A stretch of 64,000 bases of DNA from Dromiciops gliroides (Eukaryota; Chordata; Mammalia; Microbiotheria; Microbiotheriidae): assembly GCF_019393635.1 (NCBI RefSeq), contig NC_057866.1, positions 277,334,874 to 277,398,873 of the forward strand, in the 5' to 3' direction. The translations under genes were made by a program, and so were the position numbers. This document shows, in pieces, positions 11,723 to 21,900 of the stretch. Numbering within the stretch: position 1 is the stretch's first letter; each line of letters starts with the position of its first letter. The notes below the pieces were generated by a model. The model was given only the letters and a program-made list of their open reading frames with translations, was not told the DNA's origin and ran no database searches.

Positions 11723-12385
11723 CAGGGATTCTCTGAGTTCTCAGCTCTCATCTACTAAGGGGCAGTATCTCAAATGCTTTGATAAGGGCAGGCCATCTTT
11801 TCCAGCATTTCTCTGAAGATGTGAGCTGCCTGGCCAGGCAGACAACAAATGCCAAAGAATGCCCTCCACTTTAAGATTAAATCTATTCTTTAACTCTCTT
11901 TTGGACCGTGGGGATTGAGGTTCATGGGCCCATACAACTATCTGATTTAAATTTAGAAAATTCCTCACAACTCCCATTTAACCCCTGAGAAGAAGTCCAT
12001 GTCCCCAAAACCTGCCCTTCAAAACTCTACAGGAGCTAGGTGGAGGTGAGAGAGAGAAAACCTCATTCCCTCCCACAATCCTCTTTGATGTGCAGATGGG
12101 GCATACTGTCTCATGAGTCAACATGCTATCAAATAGACATACTTTCTTTGCCAAGAAATCATGGCAAAGCCAACACCTTTGGTGAAACTCCTGTGCCATC
12201 TTCATTCCTTTGTTATGCATACCAACCGGCAACAAAAACATTGAGCCCTTTTTGCTTATCTCTATGATTCCCAGTGTGGGTTTTTACTTTGTTCAGCGAA
12301 ACATTTTCAACAAGTGTTGGGAACTTGCAGGGTAATTTAATATACCAGTCAAAATATTCTTTACACTAATATATTGCTTAAAGTG
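11723..12385. other. Intergenic, nothing recognised
   Basis: No domain in the short frames on either strand and no repeat family identified. Confidence 0.4.
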
Positions 12386-12399
12386 CCACAAAGAATTTT

Positions 12400-12554
12400 T
12401 GTTGTTGTTGTTGTTTTGTGAGGCAATTGGGGTTAAGTGACTTGCCCAGGGTCACACAGCTAGTAAGTGTTAAGTGTCTTAGGTCGGATTTGAACTCAGG
12501 TCCTCCTGAATCCAGGGCCAGTGCTCTATCCACTGAGCCACCTAGTTGCCCCTA
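12400..12554 (-). mobile_element. tRNA-derived marsupial SINE (AATTGCCTCAC type)
   Basis: Minus-strand copy with tail read as (GTT)n. A 14-bp duplication 'ccacaaagaatttt' lies at 12386-12399 and 12555-12568. TTAACAC state, so younger subfamily. Confidence 0.92.
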
Positions 12555-12689
12555 CCACAAAGAATTTTAACTGCAATCCCTTGGACCATCATCATGAACC
12601 CCTAGGTGGTTCTCAAGCAACTAAATGGGAACCACTGATTTCTCTCTACCCAGGACAGAAATCTTCTCCCCTTTTCTCAGTCTCCTCAT

Positions 12690-12880
12690 TTTTTTTTCTT
12701 TCTCTCTATGTCTCTGTCTCTGTCTCTCTGTGTCACTATCTCTGTCTGTCTCTTTCTCTCTCAACAAATTAGATTGTAAGCTTCTTGAGGGCAGGGACTG
12801 TCTTTTGCCTCTGTTTTATCCCCAGTGCTTAGCATGGTGCCTGACATGTAGTAGGTGTTTAATTAATGTTTATCGTTTGA
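12690..12880 (+). repeat. (CT)n tract followed by an L2 3' end
   Basis: 12700-12765 is TCTCTGTC-type simple repeat. From 12766 the text matches the L2 terminus: 'agattgtaagcttcttgagg', 'ccccagtgcttagcatggtg', 'catgtagtaggtg'. Confidence 0.7.
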
Positions 12881-12918
12881 TTAACAAATAAGTTTCTGTC
12901 TAGTAAAACTTATGAAGG

Positions 12919-13069
12919 GGCAGCTAGATGGCGCCGTGGATAGAGCACTGGCCCTGGAGTCAGGAGTACCTGAGTTCAAATCCGGCCTCAGACACTTAAC
13001 ACTTACTGGCTGTGTGATCCTGGGCAAGTCACTTAACCCCAATTGCCTCACACAAAAAAACAAAAAACA
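12919..13069 (+). mobile_element. tRNA-derived marsupial SINE (AATTGCCTCAC type)
   Basis: Nearly intact copy with GATAGAGCAC, CTGGAGTCAGGAG and TTAACAC states. The 14-bp duplication 'aaaacttatgaagg' lies at 12905-12918 and 13070-13083. Confidence 0.92.
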
Positions 13070-13139
13070 AAAACTTATGAAGGACTAAAAGGGGCAAAGC
13101 TCTCAAAGGGACCAGGTAGAACATGCCACCATGGTGTGG

Positions 13140-13300
13140 TGAGCGGCAGTGGACGTGAGTGTCTGGAGCTGTGTTCTCTTTCTGCCACTGACTTACTGTG
13201 TGACCTCTAACAAGTCACTTAACCTATCTGTGCTGCAGTCTCCTCACCTGGAAAATTTGGGGTTTTCGATAAAAAGCCTCTAAAGCTGCTTCTCTTATTA
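13140..13300 (+). repeat. MIR-type SINE
   Basis: Recognisable from 'tgacttactgtgtgacctct' and 'aagtcacttaacctatctg', ending in a CTCACCTG-type tail. Diverged. Confidence 0.6.
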
Positions 13301-14664
13301 GTCATGTGTACATAGTGTTTGATGAAGAATTTGGGACTCGTCTTAAGTACGGTTTAGGTAGTAATTATATGCTGGTTGTGCTTTGCACATGCCCTCTAGT
13401 CAACCACCTGAAACAGGTGCATCCTGGAGGCAGATGAGGAAGGAGTTCAAATGGACTCACGCTTGGATGTCTAAGCATGGACCCCCTCACCCGAGTGAGC
13501 ATCCCTACCAAACATTGGCATGGTAAATCTGGTATTTGCTTGAAAATGATTTGACAGGATTGCCCCCTGAAAAGAGCTCCCCCCATCCCAGGAGGCTCAG
13601 CCTCCTCTAGGATGTCCCTTCCCAGGACTTCTCCAGAGTCTTCCATTAGCTGGGGCTCCCCTGAAAGTAGCATGACTGACCAATTGCAGACATGCCTGGC
13701 CATGAGTTCAGGTTTCATTCCCTCCCACTTCCCAATACAGCTTATGTAAGCAAAAGCAAAGATATGCCTTCAGATAATGCAACCTCGGAACTAGAGAAAG
13801 GAAGGTTTTTACTTTTGTAAGAGGACCCAGGGAGTTTAACCCAGACATTGACAAATCAAGTAAGAGATAGACCACTCCAATGGAGCTGCGAATCCATTCC
13901 TGTGGATGACCCATCCCCAGGAGGTGCACACACCATACCCCATCCTTACCTTCCTGACATCCGACTGCAAGGACATCCTAGCAAGGCTTGGGTCAGACCT
14001 TGTGAGGGGAGTTTACACTGCTAAAAACTGGGAGTTATATTTCCTCCCAGATCATGAAGGCAGGATGCTACGGAGAGATCAGAACCAGAGGGAAGAGTTT
14101 TTCTGAACCAGCAGAAGATTTAAATCTCCCTGGAGAGGGAGAGAGTTAGAGCACAAGAGACCAACTAAGAGGTGGGGACCTCAGCAGCTCAGCAGCAGCC
14201 ATGCCTAGGGCTTAATGAGAGGAGAAACTGAAGGAGAAACCAAACTGGAGCAGAATGGGGAGGTCTGTGAGCACCACTGGCCCTCCGGGCATCTCAGAGC
14301 AGAGGACTGAAGTCATGGAAGTGAATCTCCCTATTGAAGAACTAAAGGAAAGGACTTCCCGTCTCCTCTCCTGTTCCTGTAATGGACCCTGTAGCACACT
14401 CTACTCATTTCTTAATCTCCAGCATTTCCAGGAACCTGAAGTTTTGCCTCAAACATAAGAAGTCCACGGGTTTAGCTAGAGAGAAACATAAATGTAAAAC
14501 TAAGGCAAAGAGACTTTCCTGAATGTTAAGAATTTTCCTGACTGGGGGCTCTGAGCAAGTGTGATTATACTCTTAACTTTTCGTTTCATCTAACCTCTGT
14601 AAAGCAGTAGAGGGCAGAGGCAGGTGGAGGGACTTCTACCATTATAATTCCCAGAGGCTAAAAA
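13301..14664. other. Intergenic, unassigned
   Basis: Low-complexity-free sequence with short frames on both strands and no domain I recognise. The purine-rich part at 14100-14640 could be an old LTR or LINE leader, but I cannot support either. Confidence 0.35.
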
Positions 14665-14675
14665 TGAGCCAATTG

Positions 14676-14819
14676 GGGGCAGCTAGGTGGAGCAATGGAT
14701 AAAGCACCAGCCCTGGATTCAGGAGGGCCTGAGTTCAAATCCGACCGCAGACACTTGACACTTACTAGCTGTGTGACCCTGGGCAAGTCACTTAACCCTC
14801 GTTGCCCACCAAAAAAAAT
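14676..14819 (+). mobile_element. tRNA-derived marsupial SINE (older type)
   Basis: Older-subfamily copy (GATAAAGCAC, GATTCAGG, TTGACAC, CGTTGCCC). The 11-bp duplication 'tgagccaattg' lies at 14665-14675 and 14820-14830. Confidence 0.92.
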
Positions 14820-14878
14820 TGAGCCAATTGTGGTCATGGAGTGTTGCTGAGACAAAGGAGATAGGGAAATGAGGGCTT

Positions 14879-15001
14879 TGAGGGTTAAGTGACTTGCCCA
14901 GGGTCACACAGCTAGTAAGTGTCAAGTGTCTGAGGCTGGATTTGAACTCAGGTCCTCCTGAATCCAGAGGAGGTGCCTTATCCACTGCACCACCTAGCCC
15001 C
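14879..15001 (-). mobile_element. tRNA-derived SINE, tail-less
   Basis: Minus-strand copy from 'gggttaagtgacttgccc' to 'caccacctagcccc' without the T tract expected on the left. It sits 60 bp from an oppositely oriented SINE, giving a short inverted pair that could fold if transcribed. Confidence 0.8.
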
Positions 15002-15009
15002 CACAACTG

Positions 15010-15345
15010 ACATACTTTTTTTAAATGGCATACTTTTAACTTTGATCAGCACTACTGACATTTTCTCCATCACTTTCTTAAGTCTAAACAATCCACGAAG
15101 CAATAACCCAACCCTCGATTTGTAGCATTTGCTTATTTACGCAGTATAAATGCTCCTGTTGAAAATTTAACAATCACCTCTCTGGTGCTGCATTGAACTA
15201 GCTCTAGCATACCCCTGTTTCTCACCCTGGACCCATGCTGATGAATCAGGTTCAACACTGAAGAGCCTGGTATCTAGAGAGTTAGGACCTTTTTCTAACT
15301 CTCTGGTTCTTTATACCCTCTGAAGCTGCAGGGAAATAAATTAAA
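15010..15345 (+). repeat. Dispersed repeat, member 2 of a pair
   Basis: Homologous in block order to 3985-4175 ('aagtctaaacaatc', 'accctcgattt', 'tataaatgctc', 'gaaaatttaacaatc'). It extends to a 'gaaataaattaaatc' polyadenylation-like block at about 15328. A TATA-like box followed about 190 bp later by AATAAA would fit a solo LTR, but no termini are clear. Confidence 0.35.
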
Positions 15346-16090
15346 TCTTAGTTTTGGCTCATGTTTATGGTGGTCTCCAAAAGGGGAAGTAGAAAGGTCC
15401 TGAATGTGCAATGCAAATCAGACATAGGACAGCTAGTTATTTTTCCCACACAAAAGAAAAGCTTAAGCCACAACAGATTCACAGCATACAAACAACTTAA
15501 ATGTGAAGTGGTCACTTCAACCACTGTTATACTCTCTGGGAGGTTAAGACTTCAAGCATCAAAATCTGCAGCACACTGTGTGGGGGTGCTCACCTTGGCA
15601 CTGAGCTCAGCATGGCTGCCCTCCAGGTCTGGACCTTAGGGAAGCTGCAGCAGACTCACCCTCCTGTGGGTTGTCTTCTCCTCCAGGAAATATTGTCAGG
15701 AATGGAAGGGGCCCCCCACAGTGCAGTTCCCACTGAGGGACCTAGGCGCTCTGTACCTCTCACAAGGTTACCTCCAAGTCTGGACACGGCCATCTTGAGA
15801 TCTCTGTTCAGTCACCCAGGCTCAGTGAAGTAACACAAACAGAAGAGGCAACAAGGGCTTCCCCTAGTAGAGAGTGTGCCCTTCTGTCATGTGTTCATAG
15901 TAGCCAGAAAACCGGAGAGAGGGTGTGATGAATGCCCTTCCCCACTCAGATGGGAAATCGCAGGGAGAGAGAGGTCCCTGCCACATATTATTCCACAGGA
16001 CCCAGGGAAATGGGTCACTGGAAAGGACCCATATCCAGCCATGTTCCATAGGGCATACTTAAGGCAAAGTTGATTATCAATAGGCATTCC
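15346..16090. other. Intergenic, unassigned
   Basis: No coding domain. Could continue the repeat to its left; no boundaries seen. Confidence 0.35.
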
Positions 16091-16094
16091 CTTG

Positions 16095-16235
16095 AGTATA
16101 GTGGCTAGAGTGCTGAACTTGGAGTCAGAATGGCCTGGATTCAAATCCTGCCTCTGACACTTAGTAGCTGTGTGACCCTCGGCAAGTCACTCAACCTCTG
16201 TGTGCCTCAGTTTACCATCTGTAATAGAAGCTCTA
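16095..16235 (+). repeat. MIR/MAR1-type SINE
   Basis: Clear MIR body: 'ctgaacttggagtcagaatg', 'tgacacttagtagctgtgtg', 'ggcaagtcactcaacctc', then 'cagtttaccatctgtaat'. Confidence 0.75.
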
Positions 16236-18555
16236 AATCTCCAATACTTGGAGCCTGTCCCTTGGTGGATAGTGTTCTTAGAATGAACCTCCTGCTTTTC
16301 AGCTAGGCTGGTCCTCAGATACGCCACTGTCCCTTGCACTCAAAGTCTGCCCAGATTGGTAGCACCCTCTCCTCTCCATCGTGGTGAGGCACTGAAGGAA
16401 AGGAGGGCGTGAGATCCGGCTCAGTAGAGAGAGGAAGCACCTCCATGGCATCATCAGAGATTCATAAAGCACTGATGTGAGGAAGCATCACAAGCCAAAG
16501 GAAGACAGATAAATATTCTGACAGGGACCAGAAACCTGAAATCCTACCTCTGAGTCCTGACGTTGTCTCCTTCACTGATCTTCTTGGTGCCTCAGTTTTT
16601 CCATCTATAAAATAGATCAAGCCTGTCTGCCTCATAAGGATGTTAAGAGATGCTTTGAAGATGAAAAGGCCTCCATACATCAAAACAAAGGCACAAGAGT
16701 TCCCACAGAAGTGTAGGAAACATGGCGACAGTCGTTCATTGTCCCCAGAGCAGAGTCAAAATGAGCTGATCCCAGCATAATGGGATCCTAGGCTCAGAAC
16801 TGGCAGGAACCTTGGAGATCATCGAGTCCAACCTCTCATCTTAGGATTGGTGATGGATATCTGTTCTCAATTTGGAGCCATTCAATAAAGCTTCATTAGA
16901 TACCTACTATGTGCCGGGCACCATGGTAGGAGTTGAGGATAAAAATGCAAAACCAGAAAACCAAAGGAACAATCCCAGCTCGCTGGGAGCTAACATTCTA
17001 CAGGAGGTAAAAACATGTACATAAAGAAATGCAAAGTAAATGGGGTGGGGTGAAAAAATGGAAACCAGGAACATCTTCTTGCAGGAGGCAGCACTTGAGC
17101 TGAGCCTTAAAGGGAAGTAGAGCTTCTAAGAGTCTCAAGGGAAGAGGAAGAGCATCCCAGGTATGAGACATCCCGTACACGGGGTTGAGATCGAATTCTA
17201 CGTGAAGAGAATGGTGAGCAAGCCAGATCAACTGGACCACAGAGTATAGAAGGAGTGACATGAAGTCACTCTGGAAAGAAAGTTTGGAGTCCAATTGTGA
17301 AGAACTTTAAGTACCAAACAGATTATTTTGTATTTTATTCTAGTGGTAATAGGGAGCCATTGGTGCCTATAGAATAGGGGAGTGACATGATAAGAGGCAT
17401 GCATAAGAAATATCTATTAGCACATGTGTGGAGGATGTATTGTGGAATGGGGAGATAGGCTGGGGGGAGATGAATCAAGATAGTCCATGGAAGAGGTGAT
17501 GGGAGCCTGAAGCAGCCTGGTGGCGGTGAGTGGAGAGAGGGGAATGAATGTGAGGGATAGCATGGAGATGTGACCTGGAAAAGGAGGTGAGCCAGCTGAG
17601 CAGCAGGAGTGAAGGACAAGAAGGGCACAGCCCAACTTCTGGGATCCGAGGGATAGTGAAGGAGGTACAGGAAGCCACCCAGTGCTTTGGGGCAGATACT
17701 CTATTGGAGGCAAGAATGACTCAAGGGGGAGGTGGGGAAGGAGTGGGTGTTTTATAGGTTAGGAAGGAGCACTTCACACCGGTGAGATCACCCATTAATC
17801 CTGCTCTCCAAGCCTGACAACCAAAAGCCACGCTGCCTTCTAGATTGGGAAACGGCCCTCCCACGGCTCGCCAGAAATGATGCATGCTCCAGGTCATTCT
17901 ACGGCCACTGGACTGTGTCATCTATGTGGAAGGTCTAGACATCAACATGGTTTCCCCCCAGGTGCTGGGCAGGAAAGAGAGAAGGGCTCTGACAGGCCAT
18001 TGCTCCAGGGAACCCACACAGTACCTCCAATCTTGGAGGCAGCCAGCTTTTGAGAGAGGTCTCCTTTCTTGACTCAGGAGTGTGTATGTGTGTGCTTGCA
18101 TGGGTCTTGTGGTCTCCTCCCTCTCTATCCCCTCTCTCCCTCAGCTATCTCCTTCCTTCCAGTGGCTTCTGATACCACTTGAATGAAGGTGACGCCCAGA
18201 TAAAAATGTTCTTCTCTAGCCCTGAACTCCAGAGCAGCATCTCTGCTTGCCTTCATGACCTCTCCACCCACCATGGGCATCCTATCAGCACATCACATTC
18301 AGCATGGTGGAAACCCAGCATATTGCCTCATATTCACTCAATGGCTCTGTTCTGGGTCAAAATCCACCCCTCCCCCTCACTTCATTATGTCTGTCTCTGG
18401 GAACACCATTCTTCTGATGGTCTGGGTTTGTGACCTTGGGCAAATAGTTGCCTCTCCCCACTGCCTCCCCTCTCATCTCTCAGCTGTTAGTAAGTCCGGT
18501 AGATTGAATTCCATTTGGCTCAACCTCAACCAGCATTGAGTACTTACTATATGTA
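16236..18555. other. Intergenic with CR1/L3 and L2-like fragments
   Basis: 16785-16845 resembles a CR1/L3 end ('gaactggcaggaaccttgga', 'tcgagtccaacctctc'). About 16870-17760 (-) resembles an antisense L2-type LINE ('atagggagccattggtgcc', 'aggggagtgacatgat'). 17770-18555 holds nothing recognised apart from a CT-rich stretch near 18110-18160. Confidence 0.5.
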
Positions 18556-18559
18556 AGGC

Positions 18560-19392
18560 ATCCTCCTGAGTGGCTGTTGTTCGATCCATTAGTCCCGTCT
18601 GATTCTTCATGACATCATGGACCATAGGATGCCAGGCCCTTCTATCCTCCACTCTCTCTCGATGTCTATCCAGGCTCATGTTTGTTGTTTCCATGACACC
18701 ATCTCTCCATCTCATCCTCTGCTGCTTCTCCTATTGTCTTTAGTCTTTCCCAACATCAGGGTCTTTTCTAATGCATCCCATTTTCTCATGTGACCAAAGG
18801 ATTGCAGCTCCAGCTTCAACATTTCATCTCCCAGTGAAGAGAGTGAATTGATTTCTTTAAGCATTGCCTGATTTCACCTCTCTGCTGTCCAAGGAATTCT
18901 CAAGGTCTTCTCCAGGACCACGTTTTGAAAGTGTCGATTCTGGGGCACTCAGCCTTCCTTACAGTCAAGCTCTCACAGCCATACATTGCTACTGGAAAAA
19001 CCATATCTTTGACCATATGGACTTTTGTTGGCAAAGCAATGGCTGTTTTTTAGTAAGCTTTCCAGATTTGTCATGGCTTTCCTTCCAAGGAGCAAGCGTC
19101 TTTTAATTTCATGGCTACGGTCGACATGTGCAGCAATCTTTAAGCCCAAGAATATAAAATCTGATGCTACTTCCGTTTCTTCTCCCTTTATTTGCCAGAA
19201 AGTGGTGGGATGAGTTGCCAAGATCTTGGGGGTTTTTTATGTTAAGCCCCAAGCCAACTTTTACACCCTCTTCTTTCACCCTCATGATGCCCTTAAGATG
19301 CCAAGAGGCATCTTAATTCCTCCTCACCTTCTTCCATCAGTGGTATCATCTGCATATCTGAGAGTGTTGACGTTTCTCCCAACAACCTTAAG
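18560..19392 (-). mobile_element. BovB/RTE LINE, C-terminal half
   Basis: The minus strand carries the reverse-transcriptase core motif in RNVNTLRYADD (codons near 19340-19375), then SDFIFLGLKI and SHEIKRRLLLGRKAMTNL at 18973-19221. The RTE C-terminus near 18570-18715 reads RDGVMETTNMSLDRHRERV. Frames are broken by stops and shifts. It meets the N-terminal half of the same family, in opposite orientation, at about 19392. Confidence 0.85.
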
Positions 19393-20877
19393 TACAGCTT
19401 GAGCAGAGGACAACTACAAGTAGCTTCAGGTCTAATGAAGCAGCTGGGCCAAAGCCCAAAGGAAGCTCAACCTTGGATGCATCTAGTGACCAAAGGAAAG
19501 GCCAGTGTTGTAAAGGTCAATATTACACAGGAACCTGAAATGTAAGATCGACGAGCCAAGGTAAGTTGGATGTGGTTAAACAGAAGGTGGAAAGATTAAC
19601 CATCAACAATTTGGGTGTCAGTGAACTTAAATGGATGGGAATGCATGAATATAATTCAGGTAATCATTACATATACTATTGTGAGCAAGACTCCCTTAGA
19701 AGAAATGGAGTAACACCCATAGTCAATAAAAGGGTGATAAAAGCAGCCCTGGGAGATCATCTCAAAAAGGACAGAATGATATCTGTTTAAATCCAAGGCA
19801 AGCCATTCCGTAGCACAGTAATACAAGTCTATGCTCCAAACACTGATGCCAAAGAGGCCAGAGTTGATGAGTTCTTGAAGACCTACAGCATCTCCTAGAA
19901 ATAACACCAAATAAACATGTCACATTCATCAGAAGGAATTGGAAGGCTAAAGTAGGAAATTGAAAGACTATTGGAATAACACATAGGTTTTTCCTTGCAG
20001 TACAAAGTGAAGCAGAGCAGAGACTAATAAAATTTTGTCAAGATAATTCTCTGGTCATAGCAAACACTCTTTTCTTTTCTTTTGGCAGGTCAATGAGGAT
20101 TAAGTGACTTGCCCAGGGTCACACAGCTAGTAAGTATCAAGTGTCTGAGGCTGGATTTGAACTCAGATCCTCCTGAATCCAGGGCCGGTGCTTTATCCAC
20201 TTTGCACCTAGCTGCCCCCCAAACACTCTTTTTCAACAACCTAAAAGGTGACTCTGCACATGGACATCACCAGATGGTCAATATAGAAATCAGATGGTCA
20301 GTGTAGAAATCAAATTCATTATGTAGTTTGTGGCCAAAGGTGGAGCTCTAAACAGTTTGTTAAAATAAGGCTGTGGCCCAGATTGTGAGCTTCTTGAAAA
20401 ATTATGACAAATAGAAGAAAGCCCCCACCAAAACATCAGATAAGATTTCTTATATACATGAAGTAAGATGATGAATAGATTAAGAGATTAGATCTGGTAG
20501 ACAGCGTGTCTGAAGAACTATGGGCAGAGGTTTACCACAGAGGCAGCACCAGAAAACATCCAAAGAAAAAGAACAAGAAGGCAAAATGGCAGAAGGGAAG
20601 GGAAAGGGGAAGATATCCCCAACTGAATTCAGAATTCCAGAGAGCAGCAAGGAGAGATAAAAAGGTTTGTTTTTTACATGAGCAATACAAAGAAATAGAA
20701 GAAATCGATGGAATGGGAAAGACAAGAGATGTCTTCAAGAAAATTAGAGTATCAAGGCGATGTTTCATGCAAAACATGGGCATGATAAAAGACAAAAATG
20801 GCAGGGACTTAACAGAAGCAGAAAAGATGAAGAGGTGGCAAGAATACACAAAAGAAAAATGCAAGAAAGATCATCCT
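19393..20877 (+). mobile_element. BovB/RTE LINE, N-terminal half, inverted
   Basis: The plus strand encodes the endonuclease-side part of a BovB/RTE ORF: NNLGVSELKWMGMHEYNSG and SLRRNGVTPIVNKRV at 19566-19790. After a SINE at 20074-20219 it continues with PKKKNKKAKW, NSEFQRAARRDKKV, IDGMGKTRDVFKKI and EKMKRWQEYTKEK at 20506-20877. The central reverse-transcriptase part between these motifs and YADD is missing. Several stops and shifts make it inactive. The orientation opposes the adjacent C-terminal half, as in a 5'-inverted (twin-primed) insertion. Confidence 0.85.
20074..20219 (-). mobile_element. tRNA-derived SINE inside BovB
   Basis: Minus-strand older-type copy. The 13-bp duplication 'caaacactctttt' lies at 20061-20073 and 20220-20232. 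Confidence 0.92.
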
Positions 20878-21310
20878 ATGCAGATTGAACCATACTATTT
20901 CTATTGTTTTTGTTGTTGTTTTTCTTTTTTGAGGTTTTTCCTTTTTGCTCTGATTCTTCTCTCATTCCATGACTAATGCAGAAATATGTTTAATGTGATT
21001 GTACATATATAACCTATATCAGATTACTTGCTGTCTTGGGGAGGGAGGGAGAAAAAATTGAAACAAGAAATCTTATAAAAACAAATGTTGAAGGGGCAGC
21101 TAGGTGGTGCAGTGGATAGAGCACCGGCCCTGGAGTCAGGAGGACCTGAGTTCAAATCCGACCTCAGACATTTGACACTTATGGACTGTGTGACCCTGAG
21201 CAAATCACTTAACCCCAATTACCTCACCAAAAAACAAAAACAAATGTTGAAAACTATCTCTACATGTAACTGGAAAATAATAAAATATTTATATGGTGGG
21301 GGTGGGAGGG
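20878..21310 (+). mobile_element. L1 3' UTR insertion in BovB
   Basis: A 5'-truncated L1 from 'atgcagattgaaccatact' to an A-rich 'aaataataaaatattta' end. A perfect 14-bp duplication 'agaaagatcatcct' lies at 20864-20877 and 21311-21324. It holds no ORF2 sequence and contains a later SINE. Confidence 0.92.
21093..21235 (+). mobile_element. tRNA-derived SINE inside L1
   Basis: Younger-type head (GATAGAGCACCGG, CTGGAGTCAGG) but TTGACAC. The 16-bp duplication 'aaaaacaaatgttgaa' lies at 21077-21092 and 21236-21251. Third layer of the nest BovB > L1 > SINE. Confidence 0.93.
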
Positions 21311-21324
21311 AGAAAGATCATCCT

Positions 21325-21900
21325 GGGTACTGTCGTGAAAAATGGCCCTTGCCCTCAAGAAGTTTACATTCTAGTCTATTTCTACAAGACCTCCCATATC
21401 CATTGTCCCTTTTCTGTTCAACTGCCACCACCTCCTCAGGTTGTTGGCTATCGGGACCACCTCCTAACAGAGCTTCCAATCACTACCCTCTCCTCTTTCC
21501 AAGTTACCCTTCACATAGCTGCCTGAATAATCTTTCTTCATTGTAGAGTTAGGTACACTACTCTTCTACTCAAAAATCTTCAGCGGCTCCTATTGTCTAC
21601 AGAATAAATTTAAAACCTGTTTTCTTGGTATTTGAGGTACCTTTTCCTATTCTCTCATATCTGAACACCGCAGCTGAACGGGAGCTCTCTGTGCTTTCTG
21701 ATCTCTGGCTTATCTGCCTGGAAGGCTCTTCCTTACATACCTCTCCCTCCACCACCATGGCAGTTGAATTCCTACATGTCTTTTAAAGCCACACTCAAAT
21801 TCTCTCTCCTCTGCAAAGTCCTCCCTAACTTCTGGTGACTTTTCTCTTGGGTCTCTAAATTGTCCTTCTCTCTGTGTCCCGCTCAGGTATACATCACTTG
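21325..21900 (+). repeat. L2 LINE fragment
   Basis: After a short 'gcccttgccctcaagaagtt' CR1/L3-like block, 21550-21850 shows L2 motifs: 'aaaatcttcagcggctcct', 'ctctgtgctttctgatctc', 'ctcaaattctctctcctc'. No open frame. Confidence 0.55.
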
